DNA of 60,743 nucleotides from Clostridiales bacterium (GCA_004553625.1 SFKX01000017.1:1-60743), one strand, 5' to 3'; positions 29,528 to 38,752 are shown, numbered from the stretch's first letter. Notes: generated by a model from the sequence alone, not told the origin. Made by a program: numbers and translations.

Positions 29528-31264
29528 TTATTTATCCTCCGCGGCGGCGGAGAGGGTGAGCATGGAGTAGAGGAAGCCGCGGGCCTCGATGAGCTCCTTA
29601 AAGCTGCCGAGCTCGCGCAGACGGCCGCCAATGAGCACAGCCACGGCGTCGAACCGGCGGAGGACGGCCTCGTTCAGGTCATGCGTGACGACTATCTTGG
29701 CGGTGTCGGGGATATCCAGCACAGCGCACATGACCTCGGTGGCCGTGGGCCTGTCGAGCGCGGCCGTGGCCTCGTCTACGAGCAGGACGGGCGTTTTTTT
29801 GAGGAGGCTGCGCGCTATGGAGACGCGCTGGCGCTCGCCGCCGGAGAGGTTCTGCCCGTTCTCTCCGCAGACGAAGTCCAGTCCGCGCTCGGATATGAGT
29901 GCAGAAAGCCCCGCGCCCTCCAGAGCGGCCTCGACGCGCTCCGGTGCAAAGTCCCCGAACATCGTCACGTTCTTCTCTATGCTGCTGTTAAATATAAAGA
30001 CTTCCTGCTGTATGACCGAGAGCAGCTCGTAGAGTGAGGCTGGCGATATATCACGCAGCTCCGTGCCGTCTATGCTAATGCTGCCCTCATAGCCCCTGTG
30101 GTGGCCCATGAGCAGCTGCAGGAGCGTGGACTTGCCGCTGCCGGAGGGGCCGACGATGGCGAGACTGCCGCCCGCCGGGACGCTCAGGTCGATATTCCTG
30201 AGCACCGGCTCGCCCTCGGTGTAGGCGAAGCAGAGGTTTTTTATCGCGATGCCCTCTTTCAGCTCGGCAGGGACGTTCTCGCCCTTTGTCTCACCGTCCT
30301 CGGTCATGAGCCCGGCGAGCTTGTCCATGAGCTCGATTGAGGCCTTGCGGTTGGCGAGGATGGGCGGAACGGTGGAGATGGGCGAGATGACGAAGTTCAT
30401 GAGCTGCAAAAAGGCCACGGCGACGCCCGCGCTTATGGTGTAGCCATTCCCGGCGAGCAGCGCGGCGGCAATGAACACGCCGAACTGCGCCAGGAAGCCC
30501 GCGCCGCCTGCAAGCATATTGACGAGGCCGTTGGTTTTGCGCCGGTTGTACTTCGCGTCCTCCAGGCTGCCTGAGACATCCTCGAACATGCCGCGCACGC
30601 TGGCTTCGGCCTTGAAACTCTTGATGACGGAAAAACCTGCAAAGCTCTCCTTGACGGCCTCGACATAGCTCTCGTTCTTTTCCGATACGGTCTTTTCGCA
30701 TTCCGCGAGCTTGCCGCCGCAGACTAGGGAGGCAGCGACTGGCAGCAGCGCGAGCACTACGGCGGCGACGGTGAGGATGGGGCTGTACCAGAGCATCATG
30801 ACGAGCGCCCCGGCAAAGCCCGCGAGCTCCATGACAAGTGTGAATATATTTGAAAGGTAATTCGTCTCTATTGAGACAACGTCGTTCGTGAGCAGGGATA
30901 TGAATTTGGCGCTGTTCTCCTTGGAGACGAAGCTGACGCTGCGCTCGAGAATGCCGGAGAAGGCAAAGTTCTTGTACTGCACGACGGCGCGGCGGACAAA
31001 GGCCGAGCAGGCGTAGCGCTGCAGGTCGTAGGCGACTATGAACACGGCGAAGGAAGCCGCAAAGATGAGCAGGATGCTGCCCAGGCCGGAGCCGCTGGAA
31101 ACGACGACATCCACAAGGCGCTGCATGAGCCAGGCGGTGACGAGGTTTACGCCCGTGAGCAGCAGCATACAGACTACGGATACTATGAGTGCGGGCAGGT
31201 TCCCCCGAAAAAAGCAACCCTCGAGTTCGCGCCTGAGCGCCCTGCTGCGGCTTTTAGAGTCCAT
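29528..31264 (-). CDS. ABC transporter, fused membrane and ATP-binding domains
   Basis: 578 residues from the ATG at 31264; a TTG nine bases upstream abuts the GGGAGGG ribosome site and is too close. Six helices in the first ~310 residues, then Walker A GPSGSGKST, signature LSGGERQRVSIARSL, Walker B VLLVDEATAALD and a switch THD. It is an exporter-type half transporter and acts as a homodimer or with an unlinked partner. Cargo unknown. A peroxiredoxin gene follows. Confidence 0.88.
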   Translation of the reverse strand: MDSKSRSRALRRELEGCFFRGNLPALIVSVVCMLLLTGVNLVTAWLMQRLVDVVVSSGSGLGSILLIFAASFAVFIVAYDLQRYACSAFVRRAVVQYKNFAFSGILERSVSFVSKENSAKFISLLTNDVVSIETNYLSNIFTLVMELAGFAGALVMMLWYSPILTVAAVVLALLPVAASLVCGGKLAECEKTVSEKNESYVEAVKESFAGFSVIKSFKAEASVRGMFEDVSGSLEDAKYNRRKTNGLVNMLAGGAGFLAQFGVFIAAALLAGNGYTISAGVAVAFLQLMNFVISPISTVPPILANRKASIELMDKLAGLMTEDGETKGENVPAELKEGIAIKNLCFAYTEGEPVLRNIDLSVPAGGSLAIVGPSGSGKSTLLQLLMGHHRGYEGSISIDGTELRDISPASLYELLSVIQQEVFIFNSSIEKNVTMFGDFAPERVEAALEGAGLSALISERGLDFVCGENGQNLSGGERQRVSIARSLLKKTPVLLVDEATAALDRPTATEVMCAVLDIPDTAKIVVTHDLNEAVLRRFDAVAVLIGGRLRELGSFKELIEARGFLYSMLTLSAAAEDK

Positions 31265-31294
31265 GGTCCACAACCCTCCCGATATCGTACATTC

Positions 31295-31323
31295 ATTATA
31301 AACAAAGCTGAAAAAGTACGCAA
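31295..31323 (-). promoter_or_regulatory. Promoter of the ABC transporter-bcp unit
   Basis: On the minus strand TTGCGT (31323-31318), 17 bp, TATAAT (31300-31295). Confidence 0.7.
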
Positions 31324-31342
31324 GCAGATAATGACAAACTCA

Positions 31343-31378
31343 GAGCCGGGCGCCCAAGATGGGTGCCCGGCTCCTTTT
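31343..31378. terminator. Hairpin after the HyuA-like gene
   Basis: GAGCCGGGCGCCC and GGGTGCCCGGCTC form a 13-pair stem with one G-U. T-runs are weak on the minus strand that ends here. Confidence 0.55.
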
Positions 31379-31404
31379 GCTGTGGGAGGAAAAAGTATAG
31401 GTGT

Positions 31405-32961
31405 TCAGTTTGCAAGGTCGCCGGCAGCCTTTATCTTAACGCGGTTGGTGTTCCCGGCGTAGTAGGCGAGGGGAACGTCCTCGACCTCGATTATCTCGAC
31501 GGTCTCGCGGATGGCACCAGCAGCGACGGCGAGGTCAACGGCCTCGGCCTTGGCCTGCTCGAGGGCCTTGTCGCGCGGGATCTCGTCATAGTTTATGAGC
31601 TTCTCGAAGGTGCCGCTGACCTTGGAGATGGCGGAACCTATGGCGTTTGCGCAGCCGAAATGGTCCGGCTTCACGACGGCCGCCGCGCCCGCAAGCTTCT
31701 CCGGCAGCACGATGGAGCCGCCGCCGACGAGGATGACGTCGCTGTCCGCGCTCGAGACCTTCATGGAGTCGATGGCGTCCTCGACCAGCGTGCCGATGGC
31801 GGCAAGGGCCTTTTTCGCAAGCTCCTCTGGGATGTGCGCAACCTTGGAGGCGTCGCCGAGCTCGACCATGCCGAGCCGCACGGCGATGTCGGTGGCTGTG
31901 AGCACGTCGCCGCCAAAGACCAGGGCCTTCTTCGTTATCTCATAGCCCACGCTGTCCGGGCCGACGGTGACGCTGCCGTCCGCGTGCTCGCGCACGATGG
32001 AGCCGCCGCCGAGGCCGATGGAGACCACGTCCGGCATGCGGAAGTTCGTGCGGACGCCGCCTATCGTGACGGCCACGCTGGACTCGCGCGGGAAGCCGTT
32101 CTGGATGACGCCGAGGTCGGTGGTCGTGCCGCCGACGTCGATGACTATGGCGTTCTGCAGGCTGCTCAGGTAGCTCGCGCCGCGGATGGAGTTCGTCGGC
32201 CCGCAGGCGACGGTGAGGATGGGGTAGCGCCGCGCGTGCTCCATGGTCATAAGAGTGCCGTCGTTCTGGCTGAGGTAGACGTCCGCGTTCGTGATGCCCT
32301 CGTCCGCGAGGCTCTGGGCAAAGCCCTCGGTGAAGCGCTCAGCGACCTTCCAGAGCGCGGCGTTGAGGATAGTGGCGTTTTCACGCTCTATGAGGCCCAT
32401 GGAGCCTATCTCGCTCGAGATGGAGACGTGCACGTCCTCGCCCATGACCTCGCGGCAGAGCGCGGCGGCCTCGAGCTCGTGGTCGTTGCGCACGGTGGAG
32501 AACACGCAGGAGATGGCGATGGACTTGACGCCCTTTTCTTTCATCTCGAGGAAGAACTTCTTCGCAGCTTCCGCGTCGAAGGGGGCGAGCTGCTTGCCGT
32601 CGTACTCAAAGCCGCCGCCTATGACGGCGCTGCCGACGGCGATCCTGCTGATGTCCTCAGCCCAGTCCACCATGGGCGGTATGCCGAGCGTGGCGGGCGC
32701 GCCTATGCGGAGGATGCCGATGGGCGCGAGGTTCTTGCGCTCGACGATGGCGTTGGTGCACTGGGTGGTGCCGAGCATGGCCTGCTTTATCTGGCTGCGG
32801 TCCACGCCTGACTGCGCCAGCACGGTGCGCAGGGCGGCGAGGATGCCGTCGTAGATATCGCCGGTGGTGGGGCATTTGATGTCCGCCACGACGTTCAGAT
32901 TTTCGTCTATGAGTACGGCGTCTGTGTTCGTGCCGCCGACGTCTATGCCGAGCTTATACAT
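31405..32961 (-). CDS. Hydantoinase/oxoprolinase family protein (HyuA-like)
   Basis: 518 residues from the ATG at 32961. YKLGIDVGGTNTDAVLID and AIVIDVGGTTTDLGVI are the two phosphate-binding loops of the ASKHA fold in HyuA proteins; GLGGGSIV follows. The family includes ATP-dependent hydantoinase and 5-oxoprolinase subunits. No HyuB partner is nearby; instead the upstream DUF917 gene overlaps it by eight bases, a pairing also found elsewhere in bacteria. It probably opens a cyclic amide, but the substrate is unknown. Confidence 0.87.
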   Translation of the reverse strand: MYKLGIDVGGTNTDAVLIDENLNVVADIKCPTTGDIYDGILAALRTVLAQSGVDRSQIKQAMLGTTQCTNAIVERKNLAPIGILRIGAPATLGIPPMVDWAEDISRIAVGSAVIGGGFEYDGKQLAPFDAEAAKKFFLEMKEKGVKSIAISCVFSTVRNDHELEAAALCREVMGEDVHVSISSEIGSMGLIERENATILNAALWKVAERFTEGFAQSLADEGITNADVYLSQNDGTLMTMEHARRYPILTVACGPTNSIRGASYLSSLQNAIVIDVGGTTTDLGVIQNGFPRESSVAVTIGGVRTNFRMPDVVSIGLGGGSIVREHADGSVTVGPDSVGYEITKKALVFGGDVLTATDIAVRLGMVELGDASKVAHIPEELAKKALAAIGTLVEDAIDSMKVSSADSDVILVGGGSIVLPEKLAGAAAVVKPDHFGCANAIGSAISKVSGTFEKLINYDEIPRDKALEQAKAEAVDLAVAAGAIRETVEIIEVEDVPLAYYAGNTNRVKIKAAGDLAN

Positions 32962-34048
32962 TGAAGCACACCTCCTTGCAGCGTTCCTCGAGCGGGATGT
33001 AGTCCGTGTCCACGCCGAAGTAGCGCGGGCCGACGAGCTCGAGTCCGGCCTCGCAGCGCCACATCTCGAAGCAGCGCAGGCCGAGAACGATGACGCGCTT
33101 GCCGTATTTGAGCGCGTCCGTCGTGACGGGGGCGAAGGTCTCAGTGTCCACAAGGCAGATTAGGTCCGGCGTTGTGGCGACGAGCTTGCCGTCCACCTCG
33201 GCGGTGAGGTTCTCATTCTGGAACTCGACGGCGGCCGTGTGGCCTTTGCACTCGGCTATGCCCTCGAGCACGACGCGGCCGAAGTTAAAGCCCGCGCGCG
33301 TCTCGCGCAGGACGTCCGCAATCTTGCCCTTGAAGAGTTTGTAGCCCTCCGTGAATTCAAGGAAGTGCTTCTCCGGGTCGTCCGCGGTCTTGACGGTGCG
33401 TATGGCCTCGCCCAGCCGCTGGCTGCGTGTGACGATGCCGCGCACGCCGTATTTCTTCATCTGCGCGCCGCTCATGGAATAGAGCGAGACGGAGACGGAG
33501 CCGCCGCAGCTCATCGTGACTGAGCGTGCGAGCTCTTCGGTCCACTTGTTGGTGATGGTCTCGAAGATGACGGTGTTGCCCTTTTCGTCGGTGAGGGCCA
33601 TGGGGGTCGCGCTGATGCCGCCTATGGTGAAGGTGACCATCTGCAGCTCAGGGAAGGCGCGGCCCATGCCGTCCACGTCCACGAGCGGCAGACCCAGCCG
33701 CGCCGCCGCAGCGATGGGCAGCATGGAGTTCACGCCGCCCGCCTCGATGGGCATGAAGGCGTATATCTTCTTGCCGAAGAAGCGTGAGACCATCTCATAT
33801 AGCCTCTGGTACTCATCCCCGCCGATGGCCTTTTCGGCCAGGACGGTGGGCGCGCCCATCATGGCGATGGGAACGACAAGCGCGTCGTCCGGCACCTCGT
33901 CCGGGTCCAGCAGCGTGACCTCTCCGCAGTCGCGCACGGCGCCTATGGCCACGAGCTTGCCGACGTAGGGGTCGCCTCCGCCGCCCGCGCCAAGCAGTGC
34001 CGCGCCGGTGGCGATGTCTTCGATCTCGGGTATCCCGATCTTGCGCAA
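32954..34048 (-). CDS. DUF917 domain protein
   Basis: 364 residues. IATGAALLGAGGGGDPYVGKL at the start, PIEAGGVNSMLPIAAAARLGLPLVD and the IGGISATPMAL segment are typical of DUF917. The biochemical role is not established. The gene overlaps HyuA and stands downstream of a CodB-like permease and a PucR regulator, so it probably works with HyuA on a cyclic amide or purine/pyrimidine breakdown product. Confidence 0.87.
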   Translation of the reverse strand: MRKIGIPEIEDIATGAALLGAGGGGDPYVGKLVAIGAVRDCGEVTLLDPDEVPDDALVVPIAMMGAPTVLAEKAIGGDEYQRLYEMVSRFFGKKIYAFMPIEAGGVNSMLPIAAAARLGLPLVDVDGMGRAFPELQMVTFTIGGISATPMALTDEKGNTVIFETITNKWTEELARSVTMSCGGSVSVSLYSMSGAQMKKYGVRGIVTRSQRLGEAIRTVKTADDPEKHFLEFTEGYKLFKGKIADVLRETRAGFNFGRVVLEGIAECKGHTAAVEFQNENLTAEVDGKLVATTPDLICLVDTETFAPVTTDALKYGKRVIVLGLRCFEMWRCEAGLELVGPRYFGVDTDYIPLEERCKEVCFNV

Positions 34049-34077
34049 TTATAACAACTCCTTTATCCTGTTTCGCG

Positions 34078-34116
34078 CGGAAAAGGGCGGAGACGGGCTC
34101 CGCTCTTTTCCGTTAT
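34078..34116 (-). terminator. Hairpin between the permease and DUF917 genes
   Basis: CGGAAAAG-GG-CGGAG and CTCCG-CT-CTTTTCCG form a 15-pair stem with one G-U, 19 bases after the permease stop. Expression of DUF917-HyuA may be partly uncoupled from the permease. Confidence 0.6.
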
Positions 34117-34130
34117 TTACTCATTATATC

Positions 34131-35450
34131 TCAGTTTGCCTTTTTGGGAAAGGCGGCGGCGAGAATGACATAGAGCACGAGGGACACGACTATGCCGTTC
34201 ACAGGGCCGACGAAGAAAGGCGTGTTCAGGAAAGGCACGGCCTCGACGAGCCCGGGGAAACTGGCAAAGGTGCCGCCGGTGATGCAGGCAACGAGCGCGC
34301 CCACAAGGAAGGAGATAAGGCCCGCGGCAGAGACGCCCTTGCTGAAGTAGAAATTTTCCTTTTTGCCCTTGCCGGTTATCCAGTAGGCGGCGATGATGAC
34401 TCCGGCCAGCGGCGGGATGAGGGCGCTCATGAGGGAGAGGAAGCCCTGGAAGGAGTTCAGCAGGCCGAAGGCGGCCAGCAGGGTGCCGATGGCGCCGGAG
34501 ATACCGGTGGTGATCTTGAACTTGCTCTCGTCAAAACCGAGCAGGTTGCTCAGCGCGAGGCCGCCGGAGTAGGCGTTCGTGACGTTGGTCGTCCAGGTGG
34601 CGAGCACGAGGGCGATGAGGCCGAGAACGGGTACGCCCAGGGAAACGAGGATAGCCGAGATATCGTACTGGCCGGTGACGATGCTCATGAGCGCGCCGGT
34701 CAGCAGCATGAAGAGGCCAGCGGGCATGACGCCGACGATGGAGCTCTTCACGACGTCCGCGCGGCTCTTGGCAAAGCGGCAGTAGTCCGCCGAGATAACG
34801 CCGCCGAGCGCGAAGGAGGCGACGACCATTGAGATGCCGTAGACAAGGCCGGCGGAGGTCTCGGGCGCGTAGGCTGCGATTGCGGCGCCGCCGTCGTTCT
34901 TCACGATGCCGGCGATGAGGCCGTAGAGGCAGACTATGACGAGCAGGGGGACGGCTATGTAGTTGAGCCACTTGAGGCCTTTGAAGCCCGCACAGGCCGT
35001 TGCCAGCATGATGACACCCCAGATTATGGAGCAGACGGCTACGAAACCGGTCGTCGCCTCCATGCCGAGCAGGGGGGCTATCATGGTCGCGAAGGCCTGA
35101 CCGCAGGTCGCGGACTGTATGCCGAACCAGCCGATGCAGGCGATGGCTATGAGCGTGCTTATGACATATCTCGCGCCCTTCTCGCCCAGCGCTCCGGAGG
35201 CCATAACGGCGACGGGCAGTCCCGTGTCGCAAGCCTGCATGCCAATAAATATCATATAGACGCAGATTAGGCCGTAGCCGATAAGTATGGAGATGACGAT
35301 CTCCGCCAGCGAGAGTCCGCCGCCCGAGAGGACGCCGCCTATCATCAGGCAGGGTACGCAGATCATGCCGCCGGCCCAGACCGCCGCGATGGAAAGCCAG
35401 CTTTGCCTCTGGCTGGTCTGTACTTCAAATCCGCTCTGTTTTTCGCTCAT
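34131..35450 (-). CDS. NCS1 family cytosine permease-like transporter (CodB-like)
   Basis: 439 residues, about 12 helices. WLSIAAVWAGGMICVPCLMIGG, the IGWFGIQSATCGQAFA segment (helix 3) and GGVISADYCRFAKSRADV match CodB-type NCS1 cation symporters of nucleobases and hydantoins. It probably imports the substrate of the HyuA/DUF917 pair. A weak extended -10 (TGCTATACT on the minus strand, 35533-35525) lies 75 bp upstream. Confidence 0.88.
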   Translation of the reverse strand: MSEKQSGFEVQTSQRQSWLSIAAVWAGGMICVPCLMIGGVLSGGGLSLAEIVISILIGYGLICVYMIFIGMQACDTGLPVAVMASGALGEKGARYVISTLIAIACIGWFGIQSATCGQAFATMIAPLLGMEATTGFVAVCSIIWGVIMLATACAGFKGLKWLNYIAVPLLVIVCLYGLIAGIVKNDGGAAIAAYAPETSAGLVYGISMVVASFALGGVISADYCRFAKSRADVVKSSIVGVMPAGLFMLLTGALMSIVTGQYDISAILVSLGVPVLGLIALVLATWTTNVTNAYSGGLALSNLLGFDESKFKITTGISGAIGTLLAAFGLLNSFQGFLSLMSALIPPLAGVIIAAYWITGKGKKENFYFSKGVSAAGLISFLVGALVACITGGTFASFPGLVEAVPFLNTPFFVGPVNGIVVSLVLYVILAAAFPKKAN

Positions 35451-35524
35451 ACTTTCTCACATCCTGATCCAATAGATTGCCGGCGAGATCTCCGTCCCCC
35501 AACGGGTCCTTCGCCGTTTTCAGC

Positions 35525-35533
35525 AGTATAGCA
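35525..35533 (-). promoter_or_regulatory. Extended -10 promoter of the CodB-like gene
   Basis: Minus strand TGC-TATACT, the same nine bases as at queH. The -35 region (TTTTCT) is poor, so activation by the adjacent PucR regulator is plausible. Confidence 0.45.
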
Positions 35534-35576
35534 CTTTAATTCGGCAGAGAAAACTGTCGCATAGGCAAAAAACAAA

Positions 35577-35612
35577 GCCCGGCTCCTTGTCCTTTTGGAC
35601 AAAGAGTCGGGC
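35577..35612 (-). terminator. Terminator of the PucR gene
   Basis: On the minus strand GCCCGACTCTTTGTCC-AAAA-GGACAAGGAGCCGGGC, then TTTGTTTTTT. Confidence 0.85.
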
Positions 35613-35625
35613 GGCATTTGTGCGC

Positions 35626-37224
35626 TTAGTTCAACATCAGGCGTCTCAGGGCGCAAGCTTTGTACAGCTCCAACATTTCCGGCATCTTGTCAGGCTTGTG
35701 ACCAAGTAGATTGGAAATGCGGCGTATCCTGTACTTTACGGTGTTTTTGTGCAGGTATAAAAGCTCAGAGGTCTGCGTGACGCTGGATTCTCCATCCAGC
35801 AAAAAGACGGACAGCGTGGTTACGAGGTCCAGGTCCTCGTTGTCCTTTTGTACAGGGGAAAGAGGACTCAGACAGCTGTCCAGAACTGCCTCTCCGCCCT
35901 GGATCAGCTGGCGGCAGGAGCGCGCAAACTCCAGGTCGCCCAGGGTAAAGACACGCCGCGACGGGTAGATGCGCTGTGCATCCGCGAGGCTGTCTTTGCA
36001 GCAGAGGTAAGCGGCGCGGACATTTGCGGTGTTCTGCAGGCCGGAGCAGCGGCAGAGCGCGGCGTCCGGCAGGCCGGATGAGACGGCCTCCATGACCGTT
36101 TCAGTCATGCGCTCCGCCTCCTGCTGCGTCAGCGGAGTGCTCATGAAGATGAGCAGTCTGCCGCCGTATACGTCCATGATGAGCGAACCCGAAAAACCGG
36201 CGAAGCTGTCCTTTAGTGCGGGAAGGCGGTCCGTGAAGAGACGTTTGGACTCCTCTTCTGCGGACTGGACGATCCACATCTCGTGTATCGCCGCAACGTC
36301 CACGCGAAAGATCTCTGCAAGGCGGCGCATTTTCATCGGCTCATCCTGCAAGATTGCTCGGACGAGCTCGTGTATAGCTATCTCCCCGTGCTTGCGGCCC
36401 CAGATGTTTATGCAGACCCGGGTCGCGTCCAGGACCTGACCCAGGGTTACCGAGTCCAGAGGCAGCCCCGCCTTTATGAGCAGCAGCTCCATGTGCTGGC
36501 CGCCGTCCGTGCTGAGGGTCAGGCGGTAGAGCCGCGAATCAGGGACAAAGGTGCAGGTCTCACTCCCGCCGGGTTCCGGCCAGGTCTTGAGCGCCTTGAA
36601 GCCGCAGATGATGTCCGACTCAAAGCCGCGCGGCCAGGCCACGAGATTCAGAACATTGAACGCGGCGTCGCAGAGCAGGACGGAGGCGGAGATTCTGTCG
36701 CTGAGCATTTTTATAGCGGTGTTTACGGTTTGCAGATGCTTGGGAAGGGCGGAAACGCGGGCGAGTATGTCCAGGACGATGGAGCTGTTCTGAGCCCGGT
36801 CACGGAAGATGCAGTCCATGACATCGTTTATCACCTCGCCGTAACGCAGCGTAGCCTCGCCCTCCGGCATGGAGATGAGCACGAAGTCCAGCTCGTCCGC
36901 CAGATCTATGAGCCTCTGGTCCACCTCCGGGAGGTAGACTCCCACATAGAAGATGATGAGTCCTACCTCGCCCCCCTCTGCGAGCCTGCGTATATTCGCG
37001 CACTGGAGCGGGACATTGCCGATGCTGTTGAGAAAGCCGGTGATGACGATCTCGCTGCCGAAGAATTCGCCCTGGGGAAAAACCTCGTCCACAAGGACGC
37101 CCGGGTCCGTCGACTCCAGGACAGAGATGGAAGAGACTATCTTGGAGAGTCCCCTGTGTCCGCCGAGCACCTTTGCCCTGCGCAGGGAGGGCAGCTTGAG
37201 CAGGTCCCCCACGCTGACGCTCAT
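35626..37224 (-). CDS. PucR family transcriptional regulator
   Basis: 532 residues from the ATG at 37224 (AGGAGG eight bases upstream). N-terminal PucR domain (VGDLLKLPSLRRAKVLGGHRGL, SISVLE) and C-terminal PucR helix-turn-helix (LYLHKNTVKYRIRRISNLLG). PucR proteins activate purine and other nitrogen-compound catabolism genes on binding a small ligand. Placed upstream of CodB-DUF917-HyuA in the same direction, it is their likely regulator. Confidence 0.9.
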   Translation of the reverse strand: MSVSVGDLLKLPSLRRAKVLGGHRGLSKIVSSISVLESTDPGVLVDEVFPQGEFFGSEIVITGFLNSIGNVPLQCANIRRLAEGGEVGLIIFYVGVYLPEVDQRLIDLADELDFVLISMPEGEATLRYGEVINDVMDCIFRDRAQNSSIVLDILARVSALPKHLQTVNTAIKMLSDRISASVLLCDAAFNVLNLVAWPRGFESDIICGFKALKTWPEPGGSETCTFVPDSRLYRLTLSTDGGQHMELLLIKAGLPLDSVTLGQVLDATRVCINIWGRKHGEIAIHELVRAILQDEPMKMRRLAEIFRVDVAAIHEMWIVQSAEEESKRLFTDRLPALKDSFAGFSGSLIMDVYGGRLLIFMSTPLTQQEAERMTETVMEAVSSGLPDAALCRCSGLQNTANVRAAYLCCKDSLADAQRIYPSRRVFTLGDLEFARSCRQLIQGGEAVLDSCLSPLSPVQKDNEDLDLVTTLSVFLLDGESSVTQTSELLYLHKNTVKYRIRRISNLLGHKPDKMPEMLELYKACALRRLMLN

Positions 37225-37271
37225 ATCCGGCACCTCCTAGAACTTTTTCCTAGAGTATAACAGACGAAAAA

Positions 37272-37303
37272 GGCCCCCGCAAGCCAAAAACGGCGGCGGG
37301 GGC
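37272..37303 (-). terminator. Terminator of the degV gene
   Basis: GCCCCCGC and GCGGGGGC pair around a 15-base loop, followed on the minus strand by CCTTTTTCG. Confidence 0.75.
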
Positions 37304-37316
37304 GGCAGATATGCGC

Positions 37317-38168
37317 TCAGGCGCGCTGGAAAAAGGCAACGGCCACGGCGCCGGGGCCGCCGTGCGAGCCGATGACGGAGCCGATGAGGCTGACGGGCAG
37401 GGACTCGGCGTGCTCCGTCCAGAGGTGCGCGCTGTCGTGTACATATTTCTGGAGCAGCGCATCGGAGAGACCGGTATAGCCCAGGGTGTGCGGCATATTG
37501 AAGTCCACTCCGCCGCGCTTGTTGATGAATTCGGAGAGGAGGTTGTTGCCGTTTTTGGAGCCGCGCGCGCGGCCGACCAACTGGACAATACCGTCTTTTA
37601 CCGTCACAACGGGCTTTATCGCCAGAACACCGCCCGCAAAGGCCACGGCGGAGGAGATGCGCCCGCCGCGCTTGAGGTATTCCAACGTATCGAGCAGGGC
37701 AATGACACAGACGCGCCCGCGCTCCTCCAGAAGTACGCGGGCAAGTTCCGCCGCACCCGGCGCGCTCTCCGCCAGCTGCACAGCGCGCCGGACCAGTATC
37801 TGCGCGCCTATGGAGGCCGAGCGGCTGTCCACAACGGCTATCCTGCCGGGGTACTTTTCCGCGGCTATGACCGCGCTCTGATAGGTGCCGGAGAGCTCGC
37901 CGGAGATGGTTATGACCACCGCCTCATCTCCGCCGGCCAGGACCTTGTCGTAGGTAGCTTCAAACTCGGCGGGGGAGGGCTGGCTCGTGGACGGCATCAC
38001 GTCGCTCTCCACCAGCTTTTCATAGAATTCACGCGGCGAGATCGTCACGCCGTCTATGTATTCCTCGTCACCGAACCTTGTCTTGAGCGGGACTATCTCT
38101 ATCCCAAGCTGTGCGGCCTCATCCCTCGTGAAGTCCGCCGTCGAGTCCGTAATTATCCTTATAGCCAT
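37317..38168 (-). CDS. DegV family fatty-acid-binding protein (second copy)
   Basis: 283 residues. IRIITDSTADFTRDEA, STSQPSPAEFEATY and LLDTLEYLKRGGRISSA are DegV/FakB hallmarks. It differs greatly from the copy at 6484-7389, so the two may bind different acyl chains. It is divergent from a MarR regulator, with palindromes around its promoter. This recalls MarR-type FabT control of lipid genes, but only by analogy. Confidence 0.9.
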   Translation of the reverse strand: MAIRIITDSTADFTRDEAAQLGIEIVPLKTRFGDEEYIDGVTISPREFYEKLVESDVMPSTSQPSPAEFEATYDKVLAGGDEAVVITISGELSGTYQSAVIAAEKYPGRIAVVDSRSASIGAQILVRRAVQLAESAPGAAELARVLLEERGRVCVIALLDTLEYLKRGGRISSAVAFAGGVLAIKPVVTVKDGIVQLVGRARGSKNGNNLLSEFINKRGGVDFNMPHTLGYTGLSDALLQKYVHDSAHLWTEHAESLPVSLIGSVIGSHGGPGAVAVAFFQRA

Positions 38169-38189
38169 GCTGTGCCTCCTGATTATAAT

Positions 38190-38235
38190 GTTGAGCAGTC
38201 AACAAACTATACTCCCAAAATATTGACTTGTCAAC
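38190..38235. promoter_or_regulatory. Two operator-like palindromes in the degV/marR gap
   Basis: GTTGA-GCAG-TCAAC (38190-38203) and TTGAC-TT-GTCAA (38223-38234). The second overlaps the -35 boxes of both divergent promoters, the first lies just past the degV -10. This is a natural layout for MarR repression of both genes. Confidence 0.65.
38205..38233 (-). promoter_or_regulatory. Promoter of degV
   Basis: On the minus strand TTGACA (38233-38228), 17 bp, TATAGT (38210-38205). Confidence 0.75.
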
Positions 38236-38251
38236 ATCTTTGTGATAGGAT
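38223..38251 (+). promoter_or_regulatory. Promoter of marR
   Basis: TTGACT (38223-38228), 17 bp, TAGGAT (38246-38251). Its -35 shares bases with that of degV on the other strand. Confidence 0.65.
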
Positions 38252-38275
38252 GGCCAAAAAAGCGGAGGGAAGAGC

Positions 38276-38713
38276 ATGTACGCGGAGAGATTCAGGGAAT
38301 TCAGCGGGCTGGTGTCCCGCGCGGAGAAGGCGCTGCAGCGGGTCAAGACGGAAAACGTCAAGGATTACGGCCTGCGCGGGGTACACGTCTCCTGTCTGCT
38401 GGCTCTGCACGAGAGGCCAGAGGGGCTTACGGCTACGGAGCTGGCCTCCGTCTGCGGCGTGGACAGGGCGCAGATCTCGCGCGTGACGGCGGAGCTCAGG
38501 GGGCTGGACCTGGTCTGCGAAGCGTCTCCTGGGCCGCGGCGCAGGTACCGGGGCGCCCTGGAGCTGACGGAAGAGGGGCGCGCCGCCGCGGCGGAGATGG
38601 CCGGGATAGTGGACGAAAAGCTCCAGCGCGTCAGCGGGGATATCCCGCCGGAAGAGCTGACCGTTTTCTACCGCGTGTTCGGCGCCATAGTGGAACGGCT
38701 GGAAAAACTTTAA
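38276..38713 (+). CDS. MarR family transcriptional regulator
   Basis: 145 residues. Winged helix: LTATELASVCGVDRAQISRVTAELRG is the recognition part, and GPRRRYRGALELTEEG forms the wing. GGAGGG precedes the ATG. Divergent from degV with shared palindromes, so likely an autoregulated repressor of degV. The ligand is unknown. Confidence 0.9.
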   Translation: MYAERFREFSGLVSRAEKALQRVKTENVKDYGLRGVHVSCLLALHERPEGLTATELASVCGVDRAQISRVTAELRGLDLVCEASPGPRRRYRGALELTEEGRAAAAEMAGIVDEKLQRVSGDIPPEELTVFYRVFGAIVERLEKL

Positions 38714-38752
38714 AGCGCCGCAGGCGGCTGCCTGCGGCGCTCTGTGTTTTGC
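38714..38752. terminator. Terminator, marR / FNR-like gene
   Basis: AGCGCCGCAGGC-GGCT-GCCTGCGGCGCT, 12 pairs, followed by TCTGTGTTTT, between convergent genes. Confidence 0.75.

Noticed and set aside
31264..31273. TTG at 31273 as the ABC transporter start
   Set aside because: It directly follows the GGGAGGG ribosome site with no spacing; ATG 31264 is correctly placed.
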